37,394 bases of DNA from Imperialibacter sp965651695. GTDB lineage: Bacteria; Bacteroidota; Bacteroidia; Cytophagales; Cyclobacteriaceae. Positions 7,114 to 16,220 of the stretch are shown one piece after another; within the stretch, counting starts at the first letter, position 1, and each line of letters begins with the position of its first letter. The translations under genes and the position numbers were made by a program. The notes under the pieces are model-generated. The model was not told where the DNA came from and did no database searches. It worked only from the letters and a program-made list of their open reading frames with translations. The stretch is from positions 1-37,394 of the forward strand of contig CBFGTI010000034.1 in assembly GCA_965651695.1 (NCBI GenBank). The letters are read 5' to 3'.

Positions 7114-8310
7114 CTAGTCCATCTCCTTCAAATTTCTTTTCGCTATCTCCCATGCCCGGTCTTTGCGGCCGGCTAGCTTCTTCACTTCCTTGTAGTATTC
7201 CCTGGCCTCTTTCTGCTTATTTTGCTTTTCGGCTATCTCGCCAAGCGCCAGCAGCGAAAACAGGTTATAGCCCATTTTTTCAGTGTCATTTTTCTGGCTA
7301 AAGCCCACAGCTTCTTTATAGTATCTCTCCGCGTTTTCCCAATCTCTACGAGCCTGGTAAATTTGCCCCAGGAAAAAAGCAGCATACCGGCCTCCGTTTG
7401 CTTCGTAGCCGTCGAACCGGCGGTAATATTTATCGATGATGCTCAACGCCACCTCCTCGCACTTTCGGAAGTCGCCTGTGCTATACAACAGTCGTGCATA
7501 GTACCGGTGGAAGTACGGGTTGTCCGGAAAAGTTTCGTGAAGGTACTCGGCCACCTGAAGCGCCTCGTACATGTTTTTCCCCTCACTCGAAAGAATGCGC
7601 ATCAGAAAGTACTGCGCTTCAGTGCGGGTATAGAAGGCATTTCGTGCTACTTCTTTTAGCTGATCAATCCCTTCCTGTTTGTCACCTTTATTAAAGAAGA
7701 GCATAATAGGCTTCAGCATGGGATAGTTTTCGGGCACCCACACTGAATAATAATTGTAGAGCGCATCGCCAAAAAGGATTTCAGGGCTCAGATCGTCCCG
7801 CCCCCTGCATTCATCCAGGTAAGCCAGTGCGTTTTTGCCGGCCAGTGCCGACTGTGTCCATTTCTTACGTTCGGAAAGCAGTCTACCCTGAAATGAATAG
7901 GTGGCCGACAGGAAAAATGCACCTTCCACTTTGTTTACCTCGTCATAAAGTCTTTTCGATAGCATCAGAGAGGTATCCATGTAAGCAAAGAAGCGTTTGT
8001 CGTGGCTTTCATCAGATACGTCGGGCACAATCTTCCACCATTCTGAAAGGCCCATTAAAAAATACGGCAAAGGGTGCCAGCCATACTTTTGTTTGAGCCA
8101 GCGAAATTGTTTTTCGGCAGTGGCAAAGTTAAAATTGTACATATGGTTGAGCGCCTCGGTGGCATCCAGCTGTACCTTGATGTCGTTAATAAGCAGCTCA
8201 CTGGCGGCGCTCGATGTATCACTCCTGAGTTCACCGGCAGTTACTAACTGAGCGAAAGCATGGTTAACACCAGCCCACGCCAAAAAAACAATGATAATGA
8301 ATAACCTCAT
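7114..8310 (-). CDS. exported tetratricopeptide-repeat protein
   Basis: From the ATG at 8310 the protein has 398 residues and starts with a signal peptide, MRLFIIIVFLAWAGVNHAFA, followed by Q. The rest is almost wholly helical with TPR-like pairs. Clear examples are AEKQFRWLKQKYGWHPLPYF near the start, YFHRYYARLLYSTGDFRKCE in the second half, and NAERYYKEAVGF and EAREYYKEVKKLAG near the end. It is probably a periplasmic or outer-membrane-associated protein that mediates protein contacts. An upstream ATG at 8442 would extend it by 44 residues but would bury the signal peptide and overlap the divergent gene at 8410, so it is rejected. No function beyond TPR can be assigned. Confidence 0.82.
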   Translation of the reverse strand: MRLFIIIVFLAWAGVNHAFAQLVTAGELRSDTSSAASELLINDIKVQLDATEALNHMYNFNFATAEKQFRWLKQKYGWHPLPYFLMGLSEWWKIVPDVSDESHDKRFFAYMDTSLMLSKRLYDEVNKVEGAFFLSATYSFQGRLLSERKKWTQSALAGKNALAYLDECRGRDDLSPEILFGDALYNYYSVWVPENYPMLKPIMLFFNKGDKQEGIDQLKEVARNAFYTRTEAQYFLMRILSSEGKNMYEALQVAEYLHETFPDNPYFHRYYARLLYSTGDFRKCEEVALSIIDKYYRRFDGYEANGGRYAAFFLGQIYQARRDWENAERYYKEAVGFSQKNDTEKMGYNLFSLLALGEIAEKQNKQKEAREYYKEVKKLAGRKDRAWEIAKRNLKEMD

Positions 8311-8409
8311 AGTATGCAGTGACCCCAAAAGTCTGCCAAATTTCGAAAAACTGTAATAACGATAACAACTAATCAACGGATATACTTTCTTTGGTGAAAA
8401 TTTTTTAAT

Positions 8410-9063
8410 ATGACAACGCAGCTTTCTAAAGAAAGACGACAAGAGCTACTGGATGAGTGGTTTTCATTTGGTACCTGGCAGCTATTCGCTGTTGTGTGTG
8501 TGGTCACATACTTACTGCTTTTCGTGAAAAAAAGTTTCATTGAAAGCGAATTAGCTGCTTTCGAGATACTGCAGGAAAGAGGCGAAATGGGTTTTTTTCA
8601 TGCGCTAAGTGCTGCGCAGTATATCAGCATTCCCTTCATTTATGCCTGGAAATTTACACTCACGGCTTTTTTGCTTTATGCCGGAGGCTTCATGTTTGGT
8701 TATAAGCTCACGTTCAGAGACATGTGGCGGCTGTCCATTCTCGCCGAGCTGATCTTTATTATTCCCGAAATTATTAAGATAGCATGGTTTCTGGTATTCA
8801 ATACCGACCCCACCTACCACGAAATCGGTGCTTTTTACCCGCTGTCGTTAATGAACCTGGTGGACTTTGAAACTTTGCCCAAGAGATGGCACTACCCTAT
8901 GAAAGCACTCAATGTGTTCGAGCTGATTTACTGGGTTACGCTGTGTTGGGGTGTTTTTGTGATATCCGGAAAAAAGCTGCGGATCAGCATCCTCGTCGTG
9001 CTTAGCTCCTATGTGCTGTGGTTTTTTCTCTGGCTCGGGTTTTTTGTAATAGTTTACAAGTAG
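8410..9063 (+). CDS. small integral membrane protein, unknown function
   Basis: This 217-residue protein has about five hydrophobic segments: LFAVVCVVTYLLLFV, FTLTAFLLYAGGFMFGY, LSILAELIFIIPEIIKIAWFLVF, FELIYWVTLCWGVFVIS and the C-terminal ILVVLSSYVLWFFLWLGFFV. The N-terminus is polar and basic (STOP-anchor-like). The arrangement resembles Yip1-type membrane proteins, but I cannot place it in a named family with confidence. It is divergently oriented to the TPR gene, whose chosen start lies 99 bp away. No partner or reaction is evident. Just beyond its stop begins the block of 133-bp repeats. Confidence 0.72.
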   Translation: MTTQLSKERRQELLDEWFSFGTWQLFAVVCVVTYLLLFVKKSFIESELAAFEILQERGEMGFFHALSAAQYISIPFIYAWKFTLTAFLLYAGGFMFGYKLTFRDMWRLSILAELIFIIPEIIKIAWFLVFNTDPTYHEIGAFYPLSLMNLVDFETLPKRWHYPMKALNVFELIYWVTLCWGVFVISGKKLRISILVVLSSYVLWFFLWLGFFVIVYK

Positions 9064-9142
9064 CGTCGAATGGTCAGCAGTCCACCGACGACGGTCCATA
9101 CCGATCACCACCACCCCGGCAACCGATTACCAATCACTGATC
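9064..9142. repeat. low-complexity ACC/GATC-rich flank of the repeat block
   Basis: The stretch is built from variants of CCGATCACC and CGATTACCA, related in composition to the sequence on the far side of the 133-bp array. No gene is seen. Confidence 0.55.
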
Positions 9143-9569
9143 ATCGACCATGGACCATCATCTATCGACTTTTTTCACAACTCGCTGCCAGGGTAGAAAA
9201 CCGCTGTCATGGGCTTTGCGTGTGTCTTATTTTTCCGAATTCGCCGATGCAGATCTTCGCCAAACGAAATGTGCTATCGACCATGGACCATCATCTATCG
9301 ACTTTTTTCACAACCCGCTGCCAGGGTAGAAAACCGCTGTCATGGGCTTTGCGTGTGCCTTATTTTTCCGAATTCGCCGATGCAGATTTTCGCCAAACGA
9401 AATGTGCTATCGACCATGGACCATCGTCTATCGACTTTTTCGACACCCGCTGCCAGGGTAGAAAACGCAGTTAGGGGCTTTGCGTGTGCCTAATTCTTCC
9501 AAATTCGCAGATGCAGATTTTCGCCAAACGAAATATGCCATCGACTATGGACCATCGTCTATCGACTTT
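9143..9569. repeat. 133-bp tandem repeat, three copies plus a 30-bp partial
   Basis: Copies begin at 9143, 9276 and 9409, each with ATCGACCATGGACCATC. A truncated fourth copy begins at 9540 and is recognisable to about 9569. Unit lengths are 133, 133 and 131 bp. Copies 1 and 2 differ at only three bases; copy 3 is more diverged, with small indels. Because 133 is not a multiple of three, every copy changes frame, so open frames across the array are not genes. There are no spacers between copies, so this is not a CRISPR array. The role is unknown. Confidence 0.95.
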
Positions 9570-9597
9570 AAAAAATCACTCACCGATCACCACACAC

Positions 9598-9640
9598 AGA
9601 TTACCACTTACAGATTACCACTTACCGATCTACCGATCAC
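9598..9640. repeat. 14-bp repeat and GATC-ACC motifs reaching into a stop codon
   Basis: AGATTACCACTTAC is repeated at 9598-9611 and 9612-9625, followed by CGATCTACCGATCACCGACC. The minus-strand TGA stop of the DUF4260 gene (9637-9639) lies inside this low-complexity sequence. Confidence 0.85.
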
Positions 9641-9990
9641 CGACCTCCAATCCAACCCAGGTGTGTGTGCTTAAAGTCGTCGGCATATTTCAGCCCATAG
9701 CCAAAAATCCGGTCCATGGCGCTGTGCCCCACCAACACCAAACCGGCAAACATCCACGGATCGCTCTCTATGTAGAGACCGGCCATAAACACCAGCACGC
9801 CCGTAGCTTTGTGATGCACCAGGTTGTACAAAAATGCACCAATTCTTGTATTCAGTGCGTAACCTACCATGCTCAGGTCGGGGGCCAGCAACCACGCGAA
9901 AAAAAGCCACCAGGCAAATCCCAGGTAAAGAGTAGCGGCGTAGGTGGCTATAAGAATAGCAGCTTCCTCCAAATTGAGCAGGGTCTTCAT
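9637..9990 (-). CDS. DUF4260 family membrane protein
   Basis: This is a 117-residue protein with about four hydrophobic helices and the hallmarks of DUF4260: NLEEAAILI at the start, AWLLAPDLSMVGYALNTRIGA in the first half, YNLVHHKATGV in the middle, and GHSAMDRIFGYGLKYADDFKHTHLG near the end. Its biochemical role is unknown. The usual C-terminus ends shortly after D/K-T-H-L-G; here the last codons (WIGGR and stop) are supplied by the adjoining repeat sequence. It is transcribed away from the DUF2723 genes, with a 156-bp divergent spacer. Confidence 0.88.
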   Translation of the reverse strand: MKTLLNLEEAAILIATYAATLYLGFAWWLFFAWLLAPDLSMVGYALNTRIGAFLYNLVHHKATGVLVFMAGLYIESDPWMFAGLVLVGHSAMDRIFGYGLKYADDFKHTHLGWIGGR

Positions 9991-10047
9991 AGATTTCTGT
10001 GGTTTATGCTAAGAATAATTGGCCTTAACGATAATCGGGAAGAAAGG

Positions 10048-10073
10048 ATTTCATCGACCACGAGGCATGAAAT
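10048..10073. promoter_or_regulatory. inverted repeat between DUF4260 and DUF2723 genes
   Basis: ATTTCAT at 10048-10054 pairs with ATGAAAT at 10067-10073 across a 12-nt spacer. It lies about 75 bp upstream of the DUF2723 start and 58 bp upstream of the DUF4260 start. The position suits an operator for either gene, but the arms are short and could be chance. Confidence 0.3.
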
Positions 10074-10146
10074 AGTTTGCCAGTGCGGCAACCCTCACCG
10101 TTAAAATGAAGTTTTAGTCTGTTATACCATTTAAACTAACTGTAAA

Positions 10147-13107
10147 ATGCCGAATTTCAGACTCATCAACAACCTCACCGGATGGGCTGTCTTACTTCTC
10201 GCACTCATTGTTTATACGCTCACACTCGAACCCACTGCTAGTTTCTGGGATAGCGGAGAGTTTATTGCCGCCAGTTATAAGCTACAAATTCCGCATCCGC
10301 CGGGGCCTCCTTTTTTCCTGCTTCTCGGCAGAATGTTTTCCCTTTTTGCTTTTGGCGATGTGGAAATGATTGCCTTCTGCGTGAATATGCTTAGCGCCAC
10401 CAGCAGTGCATTTGCGGTAATGTTCCTCTACTGGAGCATAGTGCTGGTGGCAGCGAAAGTGCTGAAAACAGACCTCAAAATCGTGTCTGGCCGCGATGCC
10501 TTTTTGCTGATTGGTTCGGGCATTACGGGAGCCCTTGCTTTTGCATTTTCCGATTCGTTCTGGTTTTCAGCCGTAGAAGCCGAGGTCTATGCCTTGTCGA
10601 TGTTTTTTACCTCCATAGCCTTTTGGGCTATTCTGCGGTGGGATGCCCTTAAAAATACTGCCGCTTCAGCCAGGTGGCTGCTGCTTATCGCCTACCTCAT
10701 GGGGCTTTCTATCGGCGTTCACCCCATGAACCTGCTTACCATTCCATCTCTGGCGCTCATCTATTATTATAAAAACTATACTTTCAGTTGGAAAGGCCTT
10801 GCCACTACCCTGGTGTTGAGTGGTGTGGGTTTGCTTTTCGTCATGTTCGGCTTCAGGGTAGGCGTGGTAAGCCTGCTTGCCCGCATGGAAATTTTCTCCG
10901 TCAACCGGCTGGGTCTGGGCTTCGGTAGTGGCGCCTTCTTTGGCATCGTTTTACTGGCTGCCTGCGTAGGCTTTGGTCTTTATTATTCGCAAAAGAGAAA
11001 CCTGGCAGCAGTAAATACCCTCATCTTGGCTGCCAGTTTCCTGGTTATTGGCTACTCATCCTTCGGGCTGCTCACCATCCGTTCCTCAAAAAATCCGCTG
11101 ATCGACATGGGCAACCCTGAGAATCTCCCCAATTTTATCAGCTATCTCGACATGAAGCAGTACGGTACCCGGCCGCTGCTGCACGGCAATTACTTCGATG
11201 CCAAAGTGGTAGAGCAAAAGCAAGATACCCCGGTATACACCAAAGAGGCCAAAAGCTATGAAATTACCGACTACGACTACGAGCTTACCTACGATCCGGC
11301 ACGAACCACCGTTTTCCCCCGCCTGTGGAGCCAGCGCGATGGGCATCCGGAGATATACCGGCAGAAGCTCGGCTTAAGAAATGGCCAAAAACCGTCGTTC
11401 ACCGATAACCTCCGGTTCCTTTTCAGCTATCAGCTGGGCCATATGTACATGCGTTATTTTATGTGGAATTTCGCCGGAAGGGAAAGTGACGTGCAAGACG
11501 CCGGGTGGATTACGCCCCTAACTTCCACTGCGGATGTTGTGCCGTCTATGCGAAACAATCACGCCCGCAATAACTACCTAATGCTGCCGCTTCTTTTGGG
11601 GCTTGCCGGATTGCTCTTCAGCTACAAAAAGCATCCGCAGGCTTTTTCAGTCATCGGCATGCTGTTTCTTGTTACTGGTGTGGGGCTGGTGCTGTACCTC
11701 AACTCACCGCCTGTGGAGCCACGTGAACGTGACTACATCTACGTGGGGTCGTTTTTTGCATTTTCGGTGTGGATAGGTTTAGGGGCATTGACGGTTTTGA
11801 AAAGCGTGCGGGAGTATTTCGGCGAAAAACCAATGGTATCGGCCGTAGCCTGGATGATTACGCTTTTCGTACCCGGCATCCTGATTTCCCAAAACTGGAA
11901 CGACCACGACCGCTCCGGCAGGTACTACACTACCGACATGGCCAAAAACCACCTGGCAAGCTGCGCACCAAATGGCATTTTGTTTACCGGTGGCGACAAC
12001 GACACCTATCCGCTGTGGTACGCACAGGATGTAGAAGGTGTAAGAACCGACGTAAGGGTAATAGTGGGCTCCCTTTTCAGCGCCGACTGGAATATCGAAA
12101 TGATGCAGCGAAAAGCGTATGAATCGGAGCCACTTCCGTTCTCAATACAAAAAGACCTCTACAAGCAGGGAGGTCCTATAGACTACGTTCCGGTGGTTGA
12201 GCACCCAAGCTTGAAAGGCGGCGCAGTTGACCTGCAGCAGTACCTAAGCCTGCTCAGAAAAAAACACCAGGCTATTATGGTGGAAACCCAGGCCGGCTCC
12301 GTGCTTGCTTCCATCCCTTCACGTGAGCTGCGCATCCCGGTAAACAGAGCCGAAGTGCTGGAAAAAGGGCTTGTGCCGGATACAATGACGCAGTTTATTC
12401 CCGACTACCTTTCGTTCGAAATTAAAGGCAACGGGCTGCAGAAAAGTGAAGTGATGCTGCTCGATTTGATTGCCAGCAACAACTGGGAGCGCCCCATCTA
12501 TTTCACATTTACAGCTCTTAACCAGCTTCCTTTCGATCTTGATAAATATGTAGTGCAGGAGGGCTTTACTTACAGGCTGTTGCCCGTGGAAAATCCGGCT
12601 AACGACGGATATCTGGTACACACAAAAGCGATGTATGAAAATATGATGGAGAAGTACTCCTGGAGAAACCTGGCCAACCCCAACGTTAATTATTCCACTT
12701 ACCATCACAACAACGTACTTAATCCCCGCATGGGATTCAACTCGCTGGCAGCTGCGCTTATTGAAGAAGGAAGACCAGCAATGGCCCTGGAAGCCATACA
12801 TAAAAGCCTGGAGACTATCCCGGACGACACAATTCCCTATGATGTATCGGCGGTAGAAACGGCAGGGCTTCTCATGGCTCTCGACGACAAAGACACGGCA
12901 ATGGCCATTACGAAAACACTTGTGGAACGAGCAGATGCGGACCTTACCTTTTACCACCATGCCGCCGCCAGGGACCCTTTCGAGATAGAGAGAAATCTTT
13001 TTGTGATAGACCGGCTCCACCGGATATTAAAGGCTTATGGAGAAAATGAGGAAGCGCTGAAAGCCGACAATATCTTCAGAAAACACTATGCTCATTTTGA
13101 AGGGTAG
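10147..13107 (+). CDS. DUF2723 / GT117-type membrane glycosyltransferase, copy 1
   Basis: This is a 986-residue GT-C-like protein. The N-terminal half has about ten transmembrane helices and opens with the DUF2723 signature LEPTASFWDSGEFIAASYKL (about 28-47), whose acidic D and E are the likely catalytic or donor-site residues, then HPPGPPFFLLLGR. Later landmarks shared with its neighbour are GHMYMRYFMWNFAGRESD, LYLNSPPVEPRERDYIYVGS, and CAPNGILFTGGDNDTYPLW in the large soluble C-terminal region, which ends in TPR-like helices. Family members are thought to transfer sugars from lipid-linked donors outside the cytoplasm, possibly in protein O-glycosylation; the substrate here is unknown. The paralogue lies 116 bp downstream on the same strand. 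Confidence 0.9.
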   Translation: MPNFRLINNLTGWAVLLLALIVYTLTLEPTASFWDSGEFIAASYKLQIPHPPGPPFFLLLGRMFSLFAFGDVEMIAFCVNMLSATSSAFAVMFLYWSIVLVAAKVLKTDLKIVSGRDAFLLIGSGITGALAFAFSDSFWFSAVEAEVYALSMFFTSIAFWAILRWDALKNTAASARWLLLIAYLMGLSIGVHPMNLLTIPSLALIYYYKNYTFSWKGLATTLVLSGVGLLFVMFGFRVGVVSLLARMEIFSVNRLGLGFGSGAFFGIVLLAACVGFGLYYSQKRNLAAVNTLILAASFLVIGYSSFGLLTIRSSKNPLIDMGNPENLPNFISYLDMKQYGTRPLLHGNYFDAKVVEQKQDTPVYTKEAKSYEITDYDYELTYDPARTTVFPRLWSQRDGHPEIYRQKLGLRNGQKPSFTDNLRFLFSYQLGHMYMRYFMWNFAGRESDVQDAGWITPLTSTADVVPSMRNNHARNNYLMLPLLLGLAGLLFSYKKHPQAFSVIGMLFLVTGVGLVLYLNSPPVEPRERDYIYVGSFFAFSVWIGLGALTVLKSVREYFGEKPMVSAVAWMITLFVPGILISQNWNDHDRSGRYYTTDMAKNHLASCAPNGILFTGGDNDTYPLWYAQDVEGVRTDVRVIVGSLFSADWNIEMMQRKAYESEPLPFSIQKDLYKQGGPIDYVPVVEHPSLKGGAVDLQQYLSLLRKKHQAIMVETQAGSVLASIPSRELRIPVNRAEVLEKGLVPDTMTQFIPDYLSFEIKGNGLQKSEVMLLDLIASNNWERPIYFTFTALNQLPFDLDKYVVQEGFTYRLLPVENPANDGYLVHTKAMYENMMEKYSWRNLANPNVNYSTYHHNNVLNPRMGFNSLAAALIEEGRPAMALEAIHKSLETIPDDTIPYDVSAVETAGLLMALDDKDTAMAITKTLVERADADLTFYHHAAARDPFEIERNLFVIDRLHRILKAYGENEEALKADNIFRKHYAHFEG

Positions 13108-13223
13108 AAATAAAAAGCTGGTTTTTGCCCATCCTAAGAGAAACGCCCTCGCCGTATCGCTCCGGTTTCGTTTAGGCTGATACCTTATTAATTACTATTT
13201 TCGCCCGATAAAATTTAGAGAGA

Positions 13224-16175
13224 ATGAATTATCAGAAGGTGAATAACCTTACGGGTTGGATAGTTTTCGCTATAGCAACCCTGGTATATTGGCTTACGGT
13301 AGAACCCACTGCCAGCTTTTGGGACTGCGGCGAGTTTATAGCCGTTTCGTACAAACTGGAGGTGCCACACCCACCCGGAGCCCCACTTTACCTGCTTATT
13401 GGCCGCTTTTTTAGCATGTTTGCCATGGGCGATGTATACCAGGTGGCCTACTGGATTAACATTGCCAGTGTTTTGAGCAGTGGTTTCACTATTCTCTTTC
13501 TTTTCTGGAGTATCACCGCGCTGGGCAACAAGCTTTTTGGCCTGCGCCCTGGCAATGGCACCGAGGAACAAAACTGGCTCATTATCGCTTCAGCCATAGT
13601 GGGAAGCCTTGCCTACACCTTCACCGACTCTTTCTGGTTTTCGGCGGTAGAGGCCGAAGTTTATGCCATGTCGTCTTTCTTTACGGCGTTTGTATTCTGG
13701 GCAATATTGAAGTGGGAGCAGATAGACGACGACCGCCATCGCAACCGCTGGTTTCTGCTACTGGCCTATACCGTGGGGCTTTCCATTGGCGTGCACCTCC
13801 TTAATCTCGTGGCTATTCCGGCGCTTGGGCTTATCGTGTACTTCAAGTACCAGCAAAAGCATTCCAACATGGGAGTATTGGCTACCATGGCTATTTCCGG
13901 TGCCATCATCATGATCATTATGGCAGGAGTAATTCCCGGCCTGCCAAGCCTGGCCAGCTCTTTCGAGATCTTCTTTGTGAATTCACTGGGCCTGCCGTTC
14001 AAGTCGGGCATCGTTGTATTCACCCTTCTTTTTGTGGGTGCGTTGGTGTACGGCATCATTTACTCCGAGCGAAAGGAAAAAGTAATACTAAATACAGCCC
14101 TGTTGGCTTTCACTTTCATTCTAATAGGTTATTCATCGTATACGCTGGTACTCATCCGGTCCAACTACAACCCTCCTATCGACGAGAATAACCCGGAGAA
14201 CGTACTCAACTTCGTTACTTATCTGAAAAGAGAGCAGTACGGCGACCGCCCCCTGCTGTACGGTCAGTACTTTACCACCGAGTTGGTTGAACAGAAAAAA
14301 GGAGCGCCTGTGTACGCCAAAGGCGAAGAAAAATATGAAATAATAGACTACAAGGTTGAGCCTGTATACGACAAAAGTGGCAAAACAATATTGCCGAGAA
14401 TGTATAGCTCAGCTGGCGAGCATCAGCGAAGATACCGGGAAATAACCGGCCTGAGACAGGGAGAAAAACCAACCTTCGGCGACAACCTCTACTTCATGTT
14501 CAAGCACCAGATCGGTCACATGTACATGAGGTACTTTATGTGGAACTTCGCCGGGCGGGAAAGCGACGTGCAGGATGCCGGCTGGCTCACACCGCTCGAT
14601 GCTTTTGAGGACGTGCCATGGGAGCTGGAATGGAACAAAGCCCGAAACAACTACTTCTTCTTACCTCTTATTCTCGGGCTTACCGGGCTTTTCTTCCATT
14701 ACCGCAAAGACCAAAAGAATTTTGCTGTGCTGCTGCTCTTGTTCTTCCTTACAGGCGCGGCACTGGTACTTTACCTCAATTCGCCCCCTCTTGAACCACG
14801 GGAAAGGGACTATATCTACGTAGGCTCTTTTTATGTGTTTGCCATGTGGATCGGCTTTTCGGTGATGGCGATATACGAGGTGTTTCAACGGTTCATCGCT
14901 AACAAAAAAGCTGCAATCGCTGTGTCTTTCCTGTTGAGTTTTAGTGCGCCTGCCATACTTGCAGCTGAAAACTGGGACGACCACGATCGCTCCAAGCGCT
15001 ATTTCTCGGTAGACACTGCCAAGAACTTTCTGGCCTCTTGCGCTCCCAACGCCATCCTGTTCACCGGCGGCGACAACGACACCTTCCCATTGTGGTATGC
15101 CCAGGAAGTAGAAGGCTTCCGCACCGACGTGCGGGTGGTAGTGCTAAGCTATTTTAACACCGACTGGTATATAGAGCAAATGATGCGCTCTGCCTATGAG
15201 TCGGAACCTTTCCCGTTCTCGCTCAGCCTCGAACATTACCGGCAAGGCGGCCCCAACGACTTTGTGGTGGTAATGGAAAGAGAAAACGTGAAAGGTGCTA
15301 TTAACCTTGAACAGTATATGAAACTTGTGAAGGATGGCCATCCGGCGTTAAAGGTTGCTACTTCTATAAGCGCCTATAACTCAATCCCTTCAAAAAGCGT
15401 GTATGTGAATATTGATACCGCCGCGGTGTTGAGCAAAGGGATAATTCCTGGTACACTGAAGGATTACCTCACAAACCGGATGGTGATTAACATCAACGAC
15501 AGGGTGCTGGAGAAAAAAGACCTGGCGATACTAGACATTATTAATACCAATAATTGGGAGCGCCCCATCTATTTCAACAATACTTCGCTGGCAGGTGTAA
15601 ACATGGATTTGAGGCCCTACGTGGTGCAGGAAGGAAATGCCTACCGGCTTTTGCCGGTGGAAAACCCGAGTGCACAGGAAACCTTTGTGGATGTAAACAC
15701 CATGTACGACAACATGGTAAACAACTTCTACTGGAGGGGCCTTCAGGATTCCACCATTTACTACACAGAAGACTACCGCAATTTTGTGCTTAACCACCGC
15801 GCCAGCTTCAATGCCCTGGCTGAAGCACTGCTAATGGAAGGCGATGAGGAAAGAACACGCAATGTGCTGCTGAAGTCGCTGGAGGTGATGCCTGACGAAG
15901 GGGTGCCTTACGATCATTTTACCGTGAGAATGGTGGGCTTGCTGATGGAGGTTGGCGAAAACGAAAAAGCTATTGAAATAGCAGCTCTCATGAGTGAGCG
16001 GGCCGATGGAATGCTCACCTACATGTTCGACAAGCGGATGAGTGATCAATTTACCACCCAGCGCAATCTTATCGTTTTAAATGAGCTGGCCAGGATATTT
16101 AAGGCTTACGATAACAGCGAGCTGGCGAAAAAATACGAAGAGATGTTCCGGAAGCATTACGGAATGCTGAACTAA
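13224..16175 (+). CDS. DUF2723 / GT117-type membrane glycosyltransferase, copy 2
   Basis: This 983-residue paralogue of the preceding gene is colinear with it throughout. The signature reads VEPTASFWDCGEFIAVSYKL (Cys replaces the Ser of copy 1), followed by HPPGAPLYLLIGR, then the same GHMYMRYFMWNFAGRESD, LYLNSPPLEPRERDYIYVGS and CAPNAILFTGGDNDTFPLW blocks. Both copies keep the acidic pair and have the same length, so both are probably functional, with diverged substrate preference or redundancy. TATTTTCG at 13196-13203 is one base from the -7 consensus and could drive this copy separately. A strong hairpin terminator follows 4 nt after the stop. Confidence 0.9.
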   Translation: MNYQKVNNLTGWIVFAIATLVYWLTVEPTASFWDCGEFIAVSYKLEVPHPPGAPLYLLIGRFFSMFAMGDVYQVAYWINIASVLSSGFTILFLFWSITALGNKLFGLRPGNGTEEQNWLIIASAIVGSLAYTFTDSFWFSAVEAEVYAMSSFFTAFVFWAILKWEQIDDDRHRNRWFLLLAYTVGLSIGVHLLNLVAIPALGLIVYFKYQQKHSNMGVLATMAISGAIIMIIMAGVIPGLPSLASSFEIFFVNSLGLPFKSGIVVFTLLFVGALVYGIIYSERKEKVILNTALLAFTFILIGYSSYTLVLIRSNYNPPIDENNPENVLNFVTYLKREQYGDRPLLYGQYFTTELVEQKKGAPVYAKGEEKYEIIDYKVEPVYDKSGKTILPRMYSSAGEHQRRYREITGLRQGEKPTFGDNLYFMFKHQIGHMYMRYFMWNFAGRESDVQDAGWLTPLDAFEDVPWELEWNKARNNYFFLPLILGLTGLFFHYRKDQKNFAVLLLLFFLTGAALVLYLNSPPLEPRERDYIYVGSFYVFAMWIGFSVMAIYEVFQRFIANKKAAIAVSFLLSFSAPAILAAENWDDHDRSKRYFSVDTAKNFLASCAPNAILFTGGDNDTFPLWYAQEVEGFRTDVRVVVLSYFNTDWYIEQMMRSAYESEPFPFSLSLEHYRQGGPNDFVVVMERENVKGAINLEQYMKLVKDGHPALKVATSISAYNSIPSKSVYVNIDTAAVLSKGIIPGTLKDYLTNRMVININDRVLEKKDLAILDIINTNNWERPIYFNNTSLAGVNMDLRPYVVQEGNAYRLLPVENPSAQETFVDVNTMYDNMVNNFYWRGLQDSTIYYTEDYRNFVLNHRASFNALAEALLMEGDEERTRNVLLKSLEVMPDEGVPYDHFTVRMVGLLMEVGENEKAIEIAALMSERADGMLTYMFDKRMSDQFTTQRNLIVLNELARIFKAYDNSELAKKYEEMFRKHYGMLN

Positions 16176-16179
16176 TACG

Positions 16180-16203
16180 AAAGCCCCGATCAGGGGCTTT
16201 TTT
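16180..16203 (+). terminator. rho-independent terminator after the DUF2723 pair
   Basis: AAAGCCCC (16180-16187) pairs with GGGGCTTT (16193-16200) across the loop GATCA and runs into a T tract. It lies between two convergent genes and closes the plus-strand unit. Confidence 0.9.
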
Positions 16204-16220
16204 GTTCTCAGGTCCTTCTT

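Noticed and set aside
8311..8442. 44-residue N-terminal extension of the TPR protein
   Set aside because: It would bury a normal signal peptide and overlap the divergent gene starting at 8410.
9070..9493. Open frames of 94-134 codons across the 133-bp repeats
   Set aside because: They follow the repeat unit, change frame at each copy because 133 is not divisible by three, and have no domain or start signal.
9143..9569. Possible CRISPR array
   Set aside because: Units are 133 bp, directly adjacent with no unique spacers, and no cas genes are present.
12319..13020. 233-codon open frame antisense to the first DUF2723 gene
   Set aside because: It is the reverse-strand shadow of a strongly conserved coding region and shows no coherent protein features.
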